Below are positions 27,158-35,212 of a stretch of DNA of 49,074 bases, in pieces. Under the pieces are notes generated by a model. That model made no database searches, was not told the origin of the DNA, and worked only from the letters and a program-made list of their open reading frames with translations. The stretch is from Rhodobacter sp. (lineage in GTDB: Bacteria > Pseudomonadota > Alphaproteobacteria > Rhodobacterales > Rhodobacteraceae): contig JADCEF010000060.1 of the NCBI GenBank assembly GCA_020250445.1, forward strand, positions 1 through 49,074, written 5' to 3'. Every line of letters starts with the position of its first letter. The stretch's first letter is position 1. The position numbers were made by a program, and so were the translations under genes.

Positions 27158-29596
27158 TCACGCGCGCACCCGTTCCGATTTCGGATCATACATCGCCGTC
27201 AGCGAGGCGACCGCTTCGTGCCGTTTGCCCGCGATCTCGATCTCGTAGCGCGACCCCAGAAGGTCCACGTCGCTTTGCCCCGCGCTGGGCACATAGCCCA
27301 GCCCGATGGCCGCCCCCAGGAAATGCCCGTAATTGCCGCTGGTGACCGGCCCCACGATCTGGCCATCGCGAAGGATCGCCTCATTGTGGAACATCAGCGG
27401 GCCGGGGTCTTTCAGGCGGAACTGCATCATGCGCCGGTCCAGCCCGGACTGCTCCTTGCGCAGCACCGCCTCGCGCCCGATAAACCCGCCCTTGGCGGTC
27501 TTCACGGCAAAGCCAAGGCCCGCCTCCAGCACATGATCCTCGTCGGTGATGTCATGGCCGAAGTGGCGGTAGGCCTTTTCGATCCGGCAAGAGTCCAGCG
27601 TGTGCAGCCCGCACAGCACCATCCCCCTGTCCGCCGCCTCCAGCGCCTCAAACACATGGGCAGCCTGATCGGTGGAAACATACAGCTCCCACCCCAGTTC
27701 GCCCACGTACGTGACCCGGTGCGCGCGGGCCAGGCCCAGGCCGATCTCGATCTCGCGCGCGGTGCCGAAGGGGTGGGCGGCATTGCTGAAATCATTCGGG
27801 CTGACCGCCTGCAACAGCGCGCGGCTTTCAGGGCCCATCACACAAAGCACGGCTTCCGCAGCGGTGACATCGGTGATCACCGCAAAGGCATCGCCCAGAT
27901 GACGGCGCAGCCAGGCCAGATCGCGTTGCAGCGTGGCCCCCGGCACCACCAGCAGGAACGCCGTCTCGGAAAGGCGGGTCACCGTCAGGTCGCTTTCAAT
28001 GCCGCCCCGGTCATTCAGCATCTGAGTATAGACGATTCGCCCCACCGCCACGTCGACATCATTGGCGCAGATCTTCTGCAGGAAGGCGCAGGCATCGCGC
28101 CCTTCGACCCTGATCTTGCCGAAGGATGTCATGTCAAACAGGCCCACCCCGGTGCGGACCGCCATGTGTTCCGCTTTCTGGTTGTCGAACCAGTTCTGCC
28201 GGCCCCAGGAATAGCGGTACTGCCGTTCCTGCCCCGCCTTCGCGAACCAGTTGGCCCGTTCCCAGCCCGCCACCTCGCCAAAGACCGCGCCGCGTGCCTT
28301 GAGGTGTTCGTGCAGCGGCGTGCGCCGTACGCCACGCGCGGTTTCCACCTGGCGGTAGGGGAAGTGGTCGGCGTAAAGCAGGCCCAGGGTTTCGGTCACC
28401 CGTTCCTTCAGGTAACGGCGGTTCTTCTGGAACGGCTGGGCGCGGCGGATGTCCACTTCCCACAGGTCGAACGGGGCCTCGCCTTCGGTGATCCAATGCG
28501 CCAGCGCCATGCCCGCCCCGCCGGAGGACACGATTCCGATGGAATTGTATCCGGCGGCAATCCAGTAGCCGCCCAGTTCCGGCGCCTCGCCCAGATAGTA
28601 GCGGTCATCGGGGGTAAAGCTTTCGGGGCCGTTGAAAAAGGTGTGAATGCCTGCCGTCTGAAACAGCGGCATGCGGTGCATCGCCGCCTCCAGGATCGGC
28701 TGGAAATGGTCGAAATCCTCGGGCAGGGTGTCAAAGCAGAAGTCTTCGCGGATCCCGTCCATTCCCCAGGGTTTCGCCTTGGGTTCAAACGCGCCCAGCA
28801 TCATCTTGCCCGCGTCCTGCTTGTAATAGGCGCATTCGTCGGGCACGCGCAGCACCGGCAGATGGCCCAGCCCTTCGATCGGCTCGGTCACCAGGTAGAA
28901 ATGCTCGCAGGCGTGCAGCGGCAGCGTGACACCGTTCTGGTTGGCCAGATCGCGGCCCCACATGCCGCCGCAGTTGATGACGACATCGGCGGCAATGTGG
29001 CCCGGCACATCATCCTGCACATAGTCGACGCCGGTCACCCGCCGCCCGGCTTCGGTGACCCCCGTGACCTTGACGCCTTCGAAAATCTGGGCGCCGCGCA
29101 TCCGCGCGCCTTTGGCCAGCGCCATGGCGATGTTTGCGGGGTCACATTGCCCGTCCAGCGGCAGGGCCACGGCGCCCACCACATCAGAGACATTCAGATG
29201 CGGATAGCGCGCCTTGACCTCGGCGGGCGAAATCTCGTGGACTTCCACATCGAAAATCCGGGCCACCGTTGCCTGGCGCAGCAGTTCCTCGTGCCGCGCC
29301 GCCGTCAGCGCCACCGAGATGCTGCCCACCTGGCGCATCCCCGTGGCAACGCCCGTTTCCGCCTCGAGCCTGACGTAAAGATCGGCGGAATACTTGGCCA
29401 GCCGCGTCATGTTGGCCGAGCCGCGCAACTGGCCGATCAGGCCCGCCGCATGCCAGGTGGTGCCGCAGGTCAGCTGCCTGCGTTCCAGCAGCACGATGTC
29501 GCTCCAGCCCGCCTTTGCCAGATGATAGGCCACCGAGCAGCCGGAAATGCCGCCCCCGATGATGACGGCCCGCGCCTGTGCCGGAACGCCGCTCAC
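27158..29596 (-). CDS. Dimethylglycine/sarcosine dehydrogenase-like flavoprotein 2 (DAO-GcvT fusion)
   Basis: An 812-residue two-part enzyme. The N-terminal FAD oxidoreductase (DAO) domain has AVIIGGGISGCSVAYHLAKAG, the presumptive covalent-flavin His in CGTTWHAAGLIGQLRGSANM, and GGYWIAAGYNSIGIVSSGGAG. The C-terminal aminomethyltransferase/GcvT-like folate domain has FDMTSFGKIRVEGRDACAFLQ, GELGWELYV and LDSCRIEKAYRHFG. Such enzymes oxidatively demethylate N-methyl amines and pass the methylene to tetrahydrofolate. A GTG start at 29596 is chosen because GGGAG lies about 8 bases upstream and the FAD motif follows directly. The longer frame to 29698 crosses a palindrome and lacks homology. It is a paralogue of the gene at 31725-34166. 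Confidence 0.92.
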   Translation of the reverse strand: MSGVPAQARAVIIGGGISGCSVAYHLAKAGWSDIVLLERRQLTCGTTWHAAGLIGQLRGSANMTRLAKYSADLYVRLEAETGVATGMRQVGSISVALTAARHEELLRQATVARIFDVEVHEISPAEVKARYPHLNVSDVVGAVALPLDGQCDPANIAMALAKGARMRGAQIFEGVKVTGVTEAGRRVTGVDYVQDDVPGHIAADVVINCGGMWGRDLANQNGVTLPLHACEHFYLVTEPIEGLGHLPVLRVPDECAYYKQDAGKMMLGAFEPKAKPWGMDGIREDFCFDTLPEDFDHFQPILEAAMHRMPLFQTAGIHTFFNGPESFTPDDRYYLGEAPELGGYWIAAGYNSIGIVSSGGAGMALAHWITEGEAPFDLWEVDIRRAQPFQKNRRYLKERVTETLGLLYADHFPYRQVETARGVRRTPLHEHLKARGAVFGEVAGWERANWFAKAGQERQYRYSWGRQNWFDNQKAEHMAVRTGVGLFDMTSFGKIRVEGRDACAFLQKICANDVDVAVGRIVYTQMLNDRGGIESDLTVTRLSETAFLLVVPGATLQRDLAWLRRHLGDAFAVITDVTAAEAVLCVMGPESRALLQAVSPNDFSNAAHPFGTAREIEIGLGLARAHRVTYVGELGWELYVSTDQAAHVFEALEAADRGMVLCGLHTLDSCRIEKAYRHFGHDITDEDHVLEAGLGFAVKTAKGGFIGREAVLRKEQSGLDRRMMQFRLKDPGPLMFHNEAILRDGQIVGPVTSGNYGHFLGAAIGLGYVPSAGQSDVDLLGSRYEIEIAGKRHEAVASLTAMYDPKSERVRA

Positions 29597-29625
29597 CGCT
29601 GTTCTCCCAAAAGACCCAAACCGAT

Positions 29626-29658
29626 TTTTCTGCGAAAAATCAGAATTTTCGCAGAAAA
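29626..29658. promoter_or_regulatory. 13-bp perfect palindrome upstream of the second flavoprotein gene
   Basis: TTTTCTGCGAAAA (29626-29638) and TTTTCGCAGAAAA (29646-29658) form perfect arms around a 7-nt centre, strikingly AT-rich for this DNA. It lies 30 bp before the GTG start at 29596, within a 109-bp gap that breaks the tight gene packing. It could be a regulator operator, an RNA attenuator, or the start of an internal transcription unit. Confidence 0.6.
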
Positions 29659-29705
29659 TTCGTGCGCCGAAGCCGCGACGGCGGTCTTCATCCCCCATTG
29701 CCCGG

Positions 29706-30593
29706 TCATGTCAGTGCATATCCCCTGTCTGTCAGCCGCCGCGCGATGGCGGCAATATGGGCGGGTGTGGTTTCGCAGCAGCCGCCGATGATCGTGGCCC
29801 CCTGACGCACCCAGTGTTCGGCGAAATCCGCGTAAAGCTCCGGTACCATCTCTGGCCGGGCGGACAGGGCATCGACAGTGGGCCTGTCTTTCAGAAAATC
29901 GTCGGTGATCTGCTGAAAGCCGTTGGCATAGCAGCCATAGGGCAGGTTTGCCGCCGAAAGCGCCTCCAGCGCCGCCGTCATCGCCTCGGGGGCCGAACAA
30001 TTGGCCAGCACCGCCGCCGCCCCGTCGCGCGCAATCGCGGCAAGCCCGGCCACCGGCTCGCCCGAGCGCAGGCGCGTGCCGTCGCGGTCATCGACCGTGA
30101 CCGAAAGCCAGACCGGGCGCCCCATGGGCAGGGCCGCTTCGAGGAGCGCGCGCGCCTGTGCCAGGGTGGCAATGGTTTCGCCCAGAATGACATCGACCTG
30201 CGGGGCAAGGATTGCGGCAATCTCGGCGTAAAGGCGGGTGGCCGTCTCATGCGCGGGGCCCACATCGGCGCGGTAGGACGCGCCCAAAGGCCCGATCGAT
30301 CCGGCCAGGCGGCCTTTTCCGGCCCCATCGCGGGCGGCCCGCGCCTCGGCCAGGGCCTGGGCGTGCAGGGCGGCAAACTGTGCGGCGGCGGGGGTTCCGG
30401 CCAGCCGGTCGCGGTGCAGCGCATAGGTGTTGGTCGTGGCCATGCTGGCCCCGGCGGCGAAGTAATCGGCATGGATCGCCTGCACCAGGCCCGGATGGTC
30501 GATCATCACCTGCGTCGCCCAAAGCGGCGTTGGCGCATCGCCCGAGCGTGCGATCAGCTCTTGCCCCATGCCGCCGTCCAGCAGCGTGATCAT
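29706..30593 (-). CDS. Homocysteine S-methyltransferase family protein (betaine-homocysteine methyltransferase-like)
   Basis: A 295-residue Pfam S-methyl_trans protein. The zinc/homocysteine-binding motifs are present: VLANCSAPEAM (first Cys) and IIGGCCETTPAHI (Cys pair), plus LLDGGMGQELIARSG at the N-terminus and ATTNTYALHRDRL. It would transfer a methyl group to homocysteine to make methionine, and in this operon the donor may be a betaine (inference). It overlaps the upstream MDR gene by 4 bases and is followed by a 109-bp gap holding a palindrome. Confidence 0.92.
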   Translation of the reverse strand: MITLLDGGMGQELIARSGDAPTPLWATQVMIDHPGLVQAIHADYFAAGASMATTNTYALHRDRLAGTPAAAQFAALHAQALAEARAARDGAGKGRLAGSIGPLGASYRADVGPAHETATRLYAEIAAILAPQVDVILGETIATLAQARALLEAALPMGRPVWLSVTVDDRDGTRLRSGEPVAGLAAIARDGAAAVLANCSAPEAMTAALEALSAANLPYGCYANGFQQITDDFLKDRPTVDALSARPEMVPELYADFAEHWVRQGATIIGGCCETTPAHIAAIARRLTDRGYALT

Positions 30594-31621
30594 GTCTCTG
30601 CCCCCTGTGGCAGCAGCACCAGTTTGCCCGGATAACGCCCCGCCGCCAGGTCGGCCTGGGCCTGCGCGATGTCGCGCAGCGCATAGGTCTGCGACACGAC
30701 CGGGCGGATGCGCGCGGCGTTGATCAGGCTGACAAGCCCCGCAAACACCTCGCGCGGCTGGTGGGTGGCCCCGAACACCGTCAGGTCATTCAGGTAGACT
30801 GTCCGCAGATCGCCCTGCACGACCGGCCCTGCCACCGCCCCCGATGTGGCATAGCGCCCGCCCGGGCGCAGCGCCTCCAGCCGCTGCTGCCAGCCTGCCC
30901 CCCCCACGACATCGATTACCACGTCAAAGCTGCGGGGTGCCAATGTGGCGTCCCGGTCCAGCACGGCCGCCCCTGCGGCGCGCAGCACGCCCGCCTTTTC
31001 CGGTCTGGCCTGCCCCGTCACCTCTGCGTCCCGCAGGAGCGCAAGCTGCACCGCCGCCAGCCCGACACCGCCCGAGGCCCCGGTGACCAGCACCCGTTCC
31101 CCGGCCCCGACCCCGGCCCGCGCCAGAAGGTTGGCCGCCGTGCCATAGGCGCAGGGCATGGCCCCGATTTCGACATCCGACAGGGCCGAAGGGGTCACAT
31201 CGTGCAGATGACGCGCGGGCACCAGGCAATACTGGGCAAAGGCCCCGTCATATTCCGAACCGATCGCGACGAAGTGCAGCGGGTTTTGCGCCGTCGGCTC
31301 GGGCTGGTTGGTCGGGCAGATCACGCGGGCACCGGGCGCAAGGCCATTCACCCCCGCCCCAAGCGCCACGACCCGCCCGCACAGGTCAGACCCCTGGATG
31401 CGCGGAAAGCCAAGCGCCCCCGCCCAGCCCGCCGCCCCATCGCCGCCGTACCAGCCGGTCCGCGTGTTGATGTCAGTGGCATTCACGCCCGCCGCCAGCA
31501 CGCGCACCAGCACCTCGCCCGGACCCGGATGCGGAACCGGCAGGTCATCGCGCCACACCAGCGCCTCCGGTCCGCCATGGCGGACCAGCTGCACGCCGGA
31601 CATGGTGGCAGGCAGCGTCAT
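30590..31621 (-). CDS. Medium-chain (quinone oxidoreductase-like) zinc-independent dehydrogenase
   Basis: A 343-residue MDR-family protein. N-terminal GroES-like domain (PHPGPGEVLVRVLAAGVNATDINTRTG, IQGSDLCGRVVALG) and a Rossmann domain with VLVTGASGGVGLAAVQLAL. It lacks the structural-zinc Cys cluster and the GHE catalytic-zinc motif of alcohol dehydrogenases, pointing to an NADPH:quinone reductase-like subgroup. It begins 103 bp after the first flavoprotein gene and overlaps the methyltransferase gene (ATGA). It may act as an electron-transfer or side-product enzyme of the pathway. Substrate unknown. Confidence 0.9.
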   Translation of the reverse strand: MTLPATMSGVQLVRHGGPEALVWRDDLPVPHPGPGEVLVRVLAAGVNATDINTRTGWYGGDGAAGWAGALGFPRIQGSDLCGRVVALGAGVNGLAPGARVICPTNQPEPTAQNPLHFVAIGSEYDGAFAQYCLVPARHLHDVTPSALSDVEIGAMPCAYGTAANLLARAGVGAGERVLVTGASGGVGLAAVQLALLRDAEVTGQARPEKAGVLRAAGAAVLDRDATLAPRSFDVVIDVVGGAGWQQRLEALRPGGRYATSGAVAGPVVQGDLRTVYLNDLTVFGATHQPREVFAGLVSLINAARIRPVVSQTYALRDIAQAQADLAAGRYPGKLVLLPQGAET

Positions 31622-31724
31622 GCCGCGACCCGTCCGGCGGCGGTGCCCGGCATCGGCGGCGCGGCGGAGGCATCACAGCCCCGCACCCCTGCGGGATCGC
31701 CGCGCAGATCGGATGCAGGCCGGG

Positions 31725-34166
31725 TCACGCGCGGATCCGTTGGTTGCCGGGGTCCCAGACCGGGCCGTCGCCCTGCACCCGCGCGGGATAGCGCCTGCCG
31801 AAAACCTCGATTTCCACGGCGGTGCCCGCCTGCGCCAGATCGGCGCGCAGCATGCCAAGGGCAATGCAGCCGCCCGTCCGGTGGCCCCAAGAGGCGCTTG
31901 TCGTCTCGCCCACAACCGCGCCGTTGTGCCAGAGGGTGGACATGTAGGGCGGGTCACAGTCGCCCACCTCGGCCGTCAGGGTGACAAAGCGCTTTGCCAC
32001 CCCGCGCTGCTTTTCCGCCTCCAGCGCCGCCTTGCCGCGGAATTCGGGTTTCGTCCAGTCGACGAACCGCTCCAGCCCGCCCTGCAGCACGGTGTAATCG
32101 GTTGACAGATCGCCCTTCCAGGCGCGGTAGCCCTTTTCGATGCGCAGCGAATTCAGCGCGAACATGCCAAAGGGGCGCAGGCCGTGGCCCGCGCCCGCCC
32201 GCATCACAGCTTCCCAGACGATGCCGGTGTCTTCGGTGCGGGAATGGATTTCCCAGCCCAGTTCGCCGGCAAAGGACACGCGCATCAGCAGAACCGGCAC
32301 ACCGCCGAGCGACGCCTCTTGCCAGGTCAGCCAGGGTTTTGTCAGGTCGGCCCCGGTCACCTCTGCCAGAATGGCGCGGCTTTTCGGCCCGGTCAGGATC
32401 TGGCACGACCAAAGATCGGTTTCCTCTTGGAAGGTCAGGCCCGAGTCCAGGTGCCTGCGCAGCCAGTCGCGGTCATGGGACTGGGCGGTGGCGGCGGTGA
32501 TCAGCAGCACCTCGTCCTGCGTGATGCGGGTGATCGACATCTCGGTAACGATGCGCCCCCTGTCATCGGCAAAATACCCCAGGCCCAGCCGCCCGACGGC
32601 GGGCACCCTGCCGGTGATCTGGCGGGCCAGCCAGGCCACCGTTCCGGCACCCGAAATGCGAAAGCGCGAAAAGCCCGGCAGATCAAGGATTCCGGCGGCA
32701 TCGCGCACGGCAAGGCATTCTTCCCGCACAGCGCCGAACCAGGGGCCTTCGCGCCGCCAGGTCTGGGTGCCCTCTTCGGATGTATCGTCGCCCGGGCGCG
32801 CATACCACAGGGCGCGTTCCCAGCCGTTGTAGGCCCCATAGACCGCATGCAGCGCCTTGGTCCGCGCGTGCACGACCGAAAGCTTTCTGTCGCGCCCCGC
32901 CGGCCAGGCATGGTGCGGGAAATGGATGGCATATTCGTGGCCATAAACCTCCATCCCCTTTTTCACGCAGTAATCCTGATCCTCGAACCCGGTAAAGCGG
33001 CGCGGGTCGCAGGACCACATATCCCATTCCGTGGCCCCTTCGGTGACCCATTCGGCCAGAACCTTGCCCGCCCCGCCCGCCTGGCAGATGCCAAAGGTAA
33101 AGACGCAGGCCTCAAACGCGTTGGGAACACCCGGCATCGGCCCGATCAGCGGATTGCCGTCGGGCGTGTAGGGGATCGGCCCGTTGATCACCTTGGCGAG
33201 GGATGCCTTCTCCAGCAGCGGCACCCGGGCCATGGCATCGGCGATGTACCATTCCAGCCGCTCCAGATCATCCGGGAAAAGCTGAAAGCTGAAGTCCTGG
33301 GGAAAGGGATCGTCCGGGGTCACCCAATGGGCGCGGCAGTTGCGCTCATAGGGACCAAGGTTGAATCCGGACTTTTCCTGCCGCAGATAGTAACTGCTGT
33401 CCACATCGCGCAAGAGCGGCAGCTTGTGGCCCACCGCGGCGGTCCATTGCGCCAGTTCGGGAATGGTGTCGAACAGCATGTACTGATGGCTCATCACCAT
33501 CATCGGCACGTCGCGGCCGAACCATTTTCCGACCTCGCGCGCATAATAGCCTGCGGCATTGACAACGATCTCGCAGCGGATTGCGCCCTTGGGGGTCTGC
33601 ACCACCCATTCGTCACCCTCGCGGCGCACGCCGGTCGCGGGGCAGAACCGCTCGATCCGCGCCCCCATCGCCCGCGCGCCCTTGGCCAGGGCCTGGGTCA
33701 GTTGCGCCGGATCGATATCCCCGTCACAGGGATCATAAAGCGCCCCGCTCAGATCATGGGTTTCCACAAAGGGGTAGCGTGAGCGCACCTCGTCCGGCCC
33801 CAGGATGTCCAGGTCCATCCCCTGATAGCGCCCCATGCCCACAACGCGGCGGAACTCGCGCAGCCGTTCGGCGCTGTGCCCCAGCCGGACAGACCCGGTG
33901 ACATGGTAGTTCATCGGATAGTCGACGGCCTCGCCCAGACCCCGGTAGAGCTGCGCCGAATAGCGCTGCATGTTCATGATCGACCAACTGGAGGAAAAGG
34001 TTGGCACATTGCCCGCCGCATGCCAGGTGGACCCGGCGGTCAGTTCGTTCTTTTCCAGCAGGACGGCATCGGTCCATCCGGCCCTGGCCAGATGATACAG
34101 CGCCGATGCGCCCACCGCCCCGCCGCCGATGATCACGACCCGCGCGCTTGTCGGAAATTCCGCCAC
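31725..34166 (-). CDS. Dimethylglycine/sarcosine dehydrogenase-like flavoprotein 1 (DAO-GcvT fusion)
   Basis: An 813-residue protein and first gene of the leftward operon. The FAD domain has VVIIGGGAVGASALYHLARAG and the presumed flavin-linking His in TAGSTWHAAGNVPTFSSSWS. The C-terminal GcvT-like folate domain has FAGELGWEIHSRTEDTG, FALNSLRIEKGYRAWKGDL and VGETTSASWGHRTGG. It is expected to oxidise an N-methyl amino acid or betaine product. The start is GTG at 34166 with AGGGGG upstream; an ATG at 34173 is out of frame. Candidate promoter at 34193-34221 and LysR palindrome at 34242-34260. It is only distantly similar to the other flavoprotein of the operon, so the substrates may differ. Confidence 0.93.
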   Translation of the reverse strand: MAEFPTSARVVIIGGGAVGASALYHLARAGWTDAVLLEKNELTAGSTWHAAGNVPTFSSSWSIMNMQRYSAQLYRGLGEAVDYPMNYHVTGSVRLGHSAERLREFRRVVGMGRYQGMDLDILGPDEVRSRYPFVETHDLSGALYDPCDGDIDPAQLTQALAKGARAMGARIERFCPATGVRREGDEWVVQTPKGAIRCEIVVNAAGYYAREVGKWFGRDVPMMVMSHQYMLFDTIPELAQWTAAVGHKLPLLRDVDSSYYLRQEKSGFNLGPYERNCRAHWVTPDDPFPQDFSFQLFPDDLERLEWYIADAMARVPLLEKASLAKVINGPIPYTPDGNPLIGPMPGVPNAFEACVFTFGICQAGGAGKVLAEWVTEGATEWDMWSCDPRRFTGFEDQDYCVKKGMEVYGHEYAIHFPHHAWPAGRDRKLSVVHARTKALHAVYGAYNGWERALWYARPGDDTSEEGTQTWRREGPWFGAVREECLAVRDAAGILDLPGFSRFRISGAGTVAWLARQITGRVPAVGRLGLGYFADDRGRIVTEMSITRITQDEVLLITAATAQSHDRDWLRRHLDSGLTFQEETDLWSCQILTGPKSRAILAEVTGADLTKPWLTWQEASLGGVPVLLMRVSFAGELGWEIHSRTEDTGIVWEAVMRAGAGHGLRPFGMFALNSLRIEKGYRAWKGDLSTDYTVLQGGLERFVDWTKPEFRGKAALEAEKQRGVAKRFVTLTAEVGDCDPPYMSTLWHNGAVVGETTSASWGHRTGGCIALGMLRADLAQAGTAVEIEVFGRRYPARVQGDGPVWDPGNQRIRA
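34152..34162. promoter_or_regulatory. Second copy of the CGGAAATTCCG core
   Basis: CGGAAATTCCG sits in codons 2-5 of the first flavoprotein gene and is identical to the core of the 19-bp palindrome at 34242-34260. The offset is 94 bp, about nine helical turns. It may be a secondary regulator site; chance is possible. Confidence 0.45.
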
Positions 34167-34192
34167 GCCCCATCCCCCTGTTCCGATGCTGC

Positions 34193-34221
34193 AGTATCGA
34201 CTGCGCGCGAAGGGCTTTCAA
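34193..34221 (-). promoter_or_regulatory. Candidate sigma70 promoter of the methylated-amine operon
   Basis: On the minus strand TTGAAA (34221-34216) is separated by 17 bases from GATACT (34198-34193). The inferred start is near 34186, 20 bases before the GTG start codon. The -35 matches 5 of 6 consensus bases and the -10 matches 4 of 6. Confidence 0.55.
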
Positions 34222-34241
34222 TTCGCCGTCTCCGGTCTTAT

Positions 34242-34260
34242 TGATCGGAAATTCCGATCA
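34242..34260. promoter_or_regulatory. 19-bp LysR-type operator palindrome
   Basis: TGATCGGAAATTCCGATCA is a perfect palindrome around a central base. It lies between the divergent LysR gene and the amine operon. Its centre (34251) is about 65 bp upstream of the operon start inferred from the candidate promoter, the usual position of a LysR-family recognition site. It ends nine bases before the lysR ATG, touching its Shine-Dalgarno (AGGA), which would permit autorepression. Confidence 0.7.
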
Positions 34261-34269
34261 GGAAACCCG

Positions 34270-35121
34270 ATGCAGCCCGAACTTCTTGAAACCTTCCTGG
34301 ATTTGGTCGACACGCGCAGTTTCAACCGCACGGCCGACAGGCTGGGGCTGACCCAATCCACCGTGTCTGCCCGCGTGCAGGCGCTGGAGGCCGCCCTGGG
34401 CGCGCGTCTGTTCACCCGGTCGCGCGCGGGCACCGACCTGACGACAGAGGGGCTGAAGTTCGAGCCGCACGCCCGCGGCCTGCGCCATGCCTGGGGCGAG
34501 GCGCAGCGCAGTGTCGGCCCCTCGGGGACGGCGGCCTTTACCCTGCGGGTCGGCATCCAGCATGATCTGGCGGCGGGGCGCATCGGCGACTGGATTTCCG
34601 AGTTCCGCCGCGCGCTGCCGGAAACCGCCTTTTACGTCGAACCCGATTATTCGGCACAGATGTGCGCCGACCTTGCCACGGGCACGCTGGATTTCGCGGT
34701 GCTTTACAGCCCGCGCCCCCTGCCCGACCTGCACTTTACCTCGATCGGCGGGGTCACTTACCGGCTGATCTCGTCCGATACCGACCGGCGCGCGGGTCTG
34801 GCACCCGACCGCTACATCCGGGCCAATTATGCGCCCGCCTTTGATGCGACCCACCGCCTGCTTCTGCCCGATCTGACCGAAGCCGCCCCGCTGGCATCGG
34901 GGCAGAACGCGACCGTCGCGGGCATGCTGACGGCCCTGGGCGGGGCCGCCTTTGTGCAGGAGGATACGGTGGCGGCACTGGCGGGCGCAGGGTTTCGCCG
35001 CGTTGCCGACGTGCCGCCGATCACGCAGCCGGTCTTTGCCGCCACGCATCTGCGGCACCGCACCTCGGCCCTGCACCGCCGCCTTCTGAAGATCGTGGAG
35101 CGGCAGTTGAACCGGCGCTGA
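34270..35121 (+). CDS. LysR family transcriptional regulator
   Basis: A 283-residue LTTR. The N-terminal winged helix (MQPELLETFLDLVDTRSFNRTADRLGLTQSTVSARVQALE, residues 1-40, extending to about 60) is followed by a substrate-binding domain starting about residue 90 (TLRVGIQHDLAAGRIGDW). The ATG at 34270 has AGGA 6 bases upstream. The longer frame from 34129 is antisense to the flavoprotein gene. It is divergently placed from the amine operon with a perfect palindrome between, so it probably regulates that operon and itself. Inducer unknown. Confidence 0.94.
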   Translation: MQPELLETFLDLVDTRSFNRTADRLGLTQSTVSARVQALEAALGARLFTRSRAGTDLTTEGLKFEPHARGLRHAWGEAQRSVGPSGTAAFTLRVGIQHDLAAGRIGDWISEFRRALPETAFYVEPDYSAQMCADLATGTLDFAVLYSPRPLPDLHFTSIGGVTYRLISSDTDRRAGLAPDRYIRANYAPAFDATHRLLLPDLTEAAPLASGQNATVAGMLTALGGAAFVQEDTVAALAGAGFRRVADVPPITQPVFAATHLRHRTSALHRRLLKIVERQLNRR

Positions 35122-35134
35122 CCCCTGATCCATT

Positions 35135-35206
35135 TTCTGTTCACAAATATCCCCGGGGGTGAATTGGCCGCAGGCCAAGAGGGGGCAGACAGCCCCCTGC
35201 CCTTGC
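35135..35206. terminator. TTCTGTTCACA-type element, copy C (bidirectional terminator)
   Basis: TTCTGTTCACAAATATCC is followed by TTGGCC-GCA-GGCCAA (35164-35178) and GGGGGC-AGACA-GCCCCC (35181-35197). It lies exactly between the convergent lysR and hutC genes, so a bidirectional termination role is plausible. It is the most complete of the four copies in the window. Confidence 0.6.
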
Positions 35207-35212
35207 CCGGCC

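Noticed and set aside
26156-29791. A 1211-codon plus-strand open frame
   Set aside because: It is a mirror frame over the isocitrate-lyase-like and flavoprotein genes on the minus strand, which have clear motifs. Composition is Arg/His/Gln-rich.
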